From contig NZ_CP060495.1 of NCBI RefSeq assembly GCF_014334095.1, forward strand, positions 2,728,501-2,792,500: 64,000 nucleotides of DNA, given 5' to 3'. This DNA comes from Novosphingopyxis iocasae (GTDB lineage Bacteria > Pseudomonadota > Alphaproteobacteria > Sphingomonadales > Sphingomonadaceae). Below are positions 61,822-64,000 of this stretch, one piece after another. The number at the start of each line of letters is the position of its first letter. The first letter of the stretch is position 1. Position numbers and translations under genes: made by a program. The notes below the pieces were generated by a model. The model was not told the origin of the DNA. It did no database searches and worked only from the letters and a program-made list of their open reading frames with translations.

Positions 61822-64000
61822 TCAATGCCCGATTGCGATGCCTGGGAGTATCTGGCCTGCCCTCGACACCGGGACGAACAGCCGCGTGCGGTAGCGGATG
61901 ATCTCGGTGAAGCAGCCCTTGTTCTTGTACCAGTCGAGGCGATCGGGCGAGAACCCGGTCAGTTCAAGGCGCTGTTCGCCGCCTACCAGCGAGCGCTTAA
62001 CGGTGAGTGGATTGTGGCTTGCGAGGCCCAGCGGTTTGCCGCTGGCAAGGACAAGGTCGCCGATCTGCTCAGCCGATGGTCCGGCAACTCCGGAGAGGCC
62101 AAAGGTCTCGGCGATCGCAGCGAGATCGAGATCGAGCACTTCGCGGCCGATGATCGACTGGCCGTCTTCGGCAACGAGCCGGGTGACCCGAACATGATCG
62201 CCGGGGAGGCGCTTCCAGACCGGGAGCAGCAGTCCGGTGGCAAGATGGACGCGCTCGGTCACCGGTGACTTGGCCGCTTCCACTTCCTCGGCACGCCAGG
62301 CGCTCGTGAACGCAGTGACGCCAATTTCTTCCCATTGGCTCTCAGAGAGTGCCTGAAGTGTCCAGTTCGCGGACTTGAGCGGTCGCAAGAGGCGCCGACG
62401 TTCAATCACGGCCCCGTCGTCGGCGATGAGACGCCGGGCTGGAACCGACAGCGCAACCTTGCCCGACCGCGCATTGCGCATCGGGATCGCGTGCGGGCTA
62501 CCGATCTCGTGCGTCCGCACCAGGCGTTGCAATCGCATAGGCCTAAGGTGCTTGGTCACTTCGAGCGAGACGAGACGGGTCTCGGCTCCGGTCACGGGGT
62601 CGGTGCGAAGAAGTTCATCTGTCAGGACCGTAAAGTGATCGACCCTGACGGTCTCCAGTCCCTGGTCGAGCGTTCCGGCTTCACGCGCAGCCTCGATCCG
62701 CGCTTCGACGAGGCCGAGATATTCATCGAAGATTGCGTTCTGGAGCGCGATCGGCAGCGCAAGAATGCGGTTGAGCCAGCGCTGGATCGTCGGGAGATTA
62801 TCGGTCAGTCCACCATCGGGGTTTTCGAGCCGGAGGCCGGTGCGCTCGACGAAGTTGGCAAAGGTGGTGGCTTCGAGCTTGCCGTCATAGAGCAGCTGGA
62901 ACCAGCGACTGAGCGCGTCGCGCGCATAGTCGCTTTCAAGATTGTCTTGCGGGTCGAACAGGTTCTGTCCGCCGGTCTGGCGCTGGCCGCGCGTCAGCGC
63001 GCCCAATGCATCGAGCCTTCGCGCAATAGTCGAGATGAACCGGCGCTCGCCCTTCACATCTGTGGTGACCGGGCGGAACAGAGGGGCCGAGGCCTGATTG
63101 GTGCGGTTCGTGCGCCCAAGACCCTGGATGGCGTTGTCGGCGCGCCATCCCGGTTCAAGCAGGAAGTGAATCCGGCGCTGCTGGTTCCTGGCGCCCAAGT
63201 CGGCATGGTAGGAACGCCCCGTGCCGCCTGCATCGGAGAAGACCAGGATGCGCTTGGTCCCTTCCATGAAGCTTTGGGCTTCGGCGACATTGGCGCTGGG
63301 GCTACGCCGTTCGAGGCGCTGCTCACCATCGCGGCCCAGGACAAGCCTGCGGGTCCGGCCCGTGACTTCGGCCACGGCGTCGGTTCCGAAATGTTCGATA
63401 ATCGCATCGAGCGCAGTGGCGATGGGCGGCAGTGCGCAAAGCTGTTCGATCAGCGCATCGCGCGCAGCAATGGCGCGCGGGCAGAAAACGGGATTGCCTT
63501 CCTCGTCGCTCATCGCCTCGGAGCGAAGATTGCCGTCCTCGTCGGCGAAGACCTGCATCAATCGTACCGGGAAGCTCTTCGTAAGGTAGTCGATGACGTA
63601 TTCACGCGGGGACAGATCGATATCGAGAGCTTCGCGTTCCTCTTCGGAAAGGTCGGCGAGGCGCCGGTCGAGCATGGCCTCAGCGGTCGAGACCAGCTGC
63701 ACGACAACCGAATGGTCTTCGCCAAGCGCTGCTTCCATCGCCGGAATCAGGCTCGGCAGTTTCATCGAAAGCAGGAGCTGGGCAAAGAAGCGCTGCTTGG
63801 TGCCTTCGAAGATCGATAGCGCCGCAGCCTTGGCGTTGCGATTGAGCGTATCGCCGCTGTCCTCGTCGACCACTCGGGTTGCTTCGAGCGCGGCTTCGAG
63901 GTTGCGGTGAATGATCGCCCAGGCATCGGCATAGGCATCGTAGATCCGTACCTGTGCTTCGGTCAGGCTATGTTCGAGGATGTCGTACTCGACCCCAGCG
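61822..64000 (-). CDS. Strawberry-notch-like helicase/methylase-associated protein, C-terminal part
   Basis: Partial: the frame is open to the window edge, so the N-terminus is missing; at least 725 residues are here. EHSLTEAQVRIYDAYADAW and IHRNLEAALEAT near the edge belong to the strawberry-notch helicase core, followed by the C-terminal module (VFSDAGGTGRSYHADLGARN; GLGRTNRTNQ as helicase motif VI). Such giant proteins with methylase and helicase parts are hallmarks of large alphaproteobacterial plasmids and phages. It is the first gene of this minus-strand segment. Confidence 0.85.
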   Translation of the reverse strand, partial: AGVEYDILEHSLTEAQVRIYDAYADAWAIIHRNLEAALEATRVVDEDSGDTLNRNAKAAALSIFEGTKQRFFAQLLLSMKLPSLIPAMEAALGEDHSVVVQLVSTAEAMLDRRLADLSEEEREALDIDLSPREYVIDYLTKSFPVRLMQVFADEDGNLRSEAMSDEEGNPVFCPRAIAARDALIEQLCALPPIATALDAIIEHFGTDAVAEVTGRTRRLVLGRDGEQRLERRSPSANVAEAQSFMEGTKRILVFSDAGGTGRSYHADLGARNQQRRIHFLLEPGWRADNAIQGLGRTNRTNQASAPLFRPVTTDVKGERRFISTIARRLDALGALTRGQRQTGGQNLFDPQDNLESDYARDALSRWFQLLYDGKLEATTFANFVERTGLRLENPDGGLTDNLPTIQRWLNRILALPIALQNAIFDEYLGLVEARIEAAREAGTLDQGLETVRVDHFTVLTDELLRTDPVTGAETRLVSLEVTKHLRPMRLQRLVRTHEIGSPHAIPMRNARSGKVALSVPARRLIADDGAVIERRRLLRPLKSANWTLQALSESQWEEIGVTAFTSAWRAEEVEAAKSPVTERVHLATGLLLPVWKRLPGDHVRVTRLVAEDGQSIIGREVLDLDLAAIAETFGLSGVAGPSAEQIGDLVLASGKPLGLASHNPLTVKRSLVGGEQRLELTGFSPDRLDWYKNKGCFTEIIRYRTRLFVPVSRAGQILPGIAIGH

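Overview
The window is high-GC DNA with alphaproteobacterial gene families and looks like part of a plasmid or integrative element from a sphingomonad (for example an Erythrobacter, Sphingobium or Novosphingobium relative). That placement is inferred from gene content, not measured. Both ends carry an accessory-replicon backbone transcribed on the minus strand: a short SSB and two small unknown proteins on the left (0.4-1.7 kb); a DUF2493 protein, an ArdC-like antirestriction protein, a ParB-like protein, a Phd/ParE toxin-antitoxin pair and a strawberry-notch-type helicase cut by the window edge on the right (51.9-64 kb). I see no tRNA, rRNA, CRISPR array or intact insertion sequence.

Between the backbone blocks lies about 50 kb of metal and redox cargo. 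At 2.0-10.4 kb is a copper block (CopA oxidase, CopB, NTF2-like, PepSY, DUF2231, Met/His lipoprotein, DUF411) with a CnrY-CnrX-CnrH-like anti-sigma, sensor and ECF sigma set. Five promoters in this block share the motif AGGG-N15-(G/A)CGTA, each 32-50 nt before a start codon, which reads as a local ECF regulon. It extends to an APC permease and a glutaredoxin/ion-channel/DUF305 run. At 14.5-22.1 kb are sulfur and stress genes (MBL-rhodanese fusion, decayed persulfide dioxygenase, MerT-like protein, 1-Cys peroxiredoxin, epimerase-SPW fusion, CBS protein). At 22.7-35.2 kb a CueR-like regulator precedes Met-rich proteins, a CusCBA-type efflux set, CusF, a second multicopper oxidase and a copper ATPase. 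At 35.2-51.7 kb are an FTR1 iron permease with a cytochrome c domain, four CDF exporters, a MerR regulator, an acetolactate synthase-like/aldehyde dehydrogenase pair and a CzcCBA efflux operon.

The most striking unit is at 55.8-58.4 kb, the only plus-strand operon in the right-hand backbone. Four tightly packed genes encode a ubiquitin-like protein, an E2-fold protein, a JAMM protease and an E1-like enzyme. The order matches bacterial ISG15-like (Bil) anti-phage operons. Two features look unusual: the ubiquitin-like protein begins with eleven Gly-Asn dipeptides encoded by a perfect tandem (GGCAAC)11 repeat, and the E2-like protein has no cysteine where an E2 active site should be. A RES/DUF2384 toxin-antitoxin pair is transcribed away from it across a shared intergenic region containing a perfect palindrome.

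Other structure that genes do not explain includes two copies of a roughly 100-nt multi-hairpin element 16 kb apart, a nested cruciform near the left end, a large hairpin leader before the DUF2493 gene, and a probable ATT start codon.
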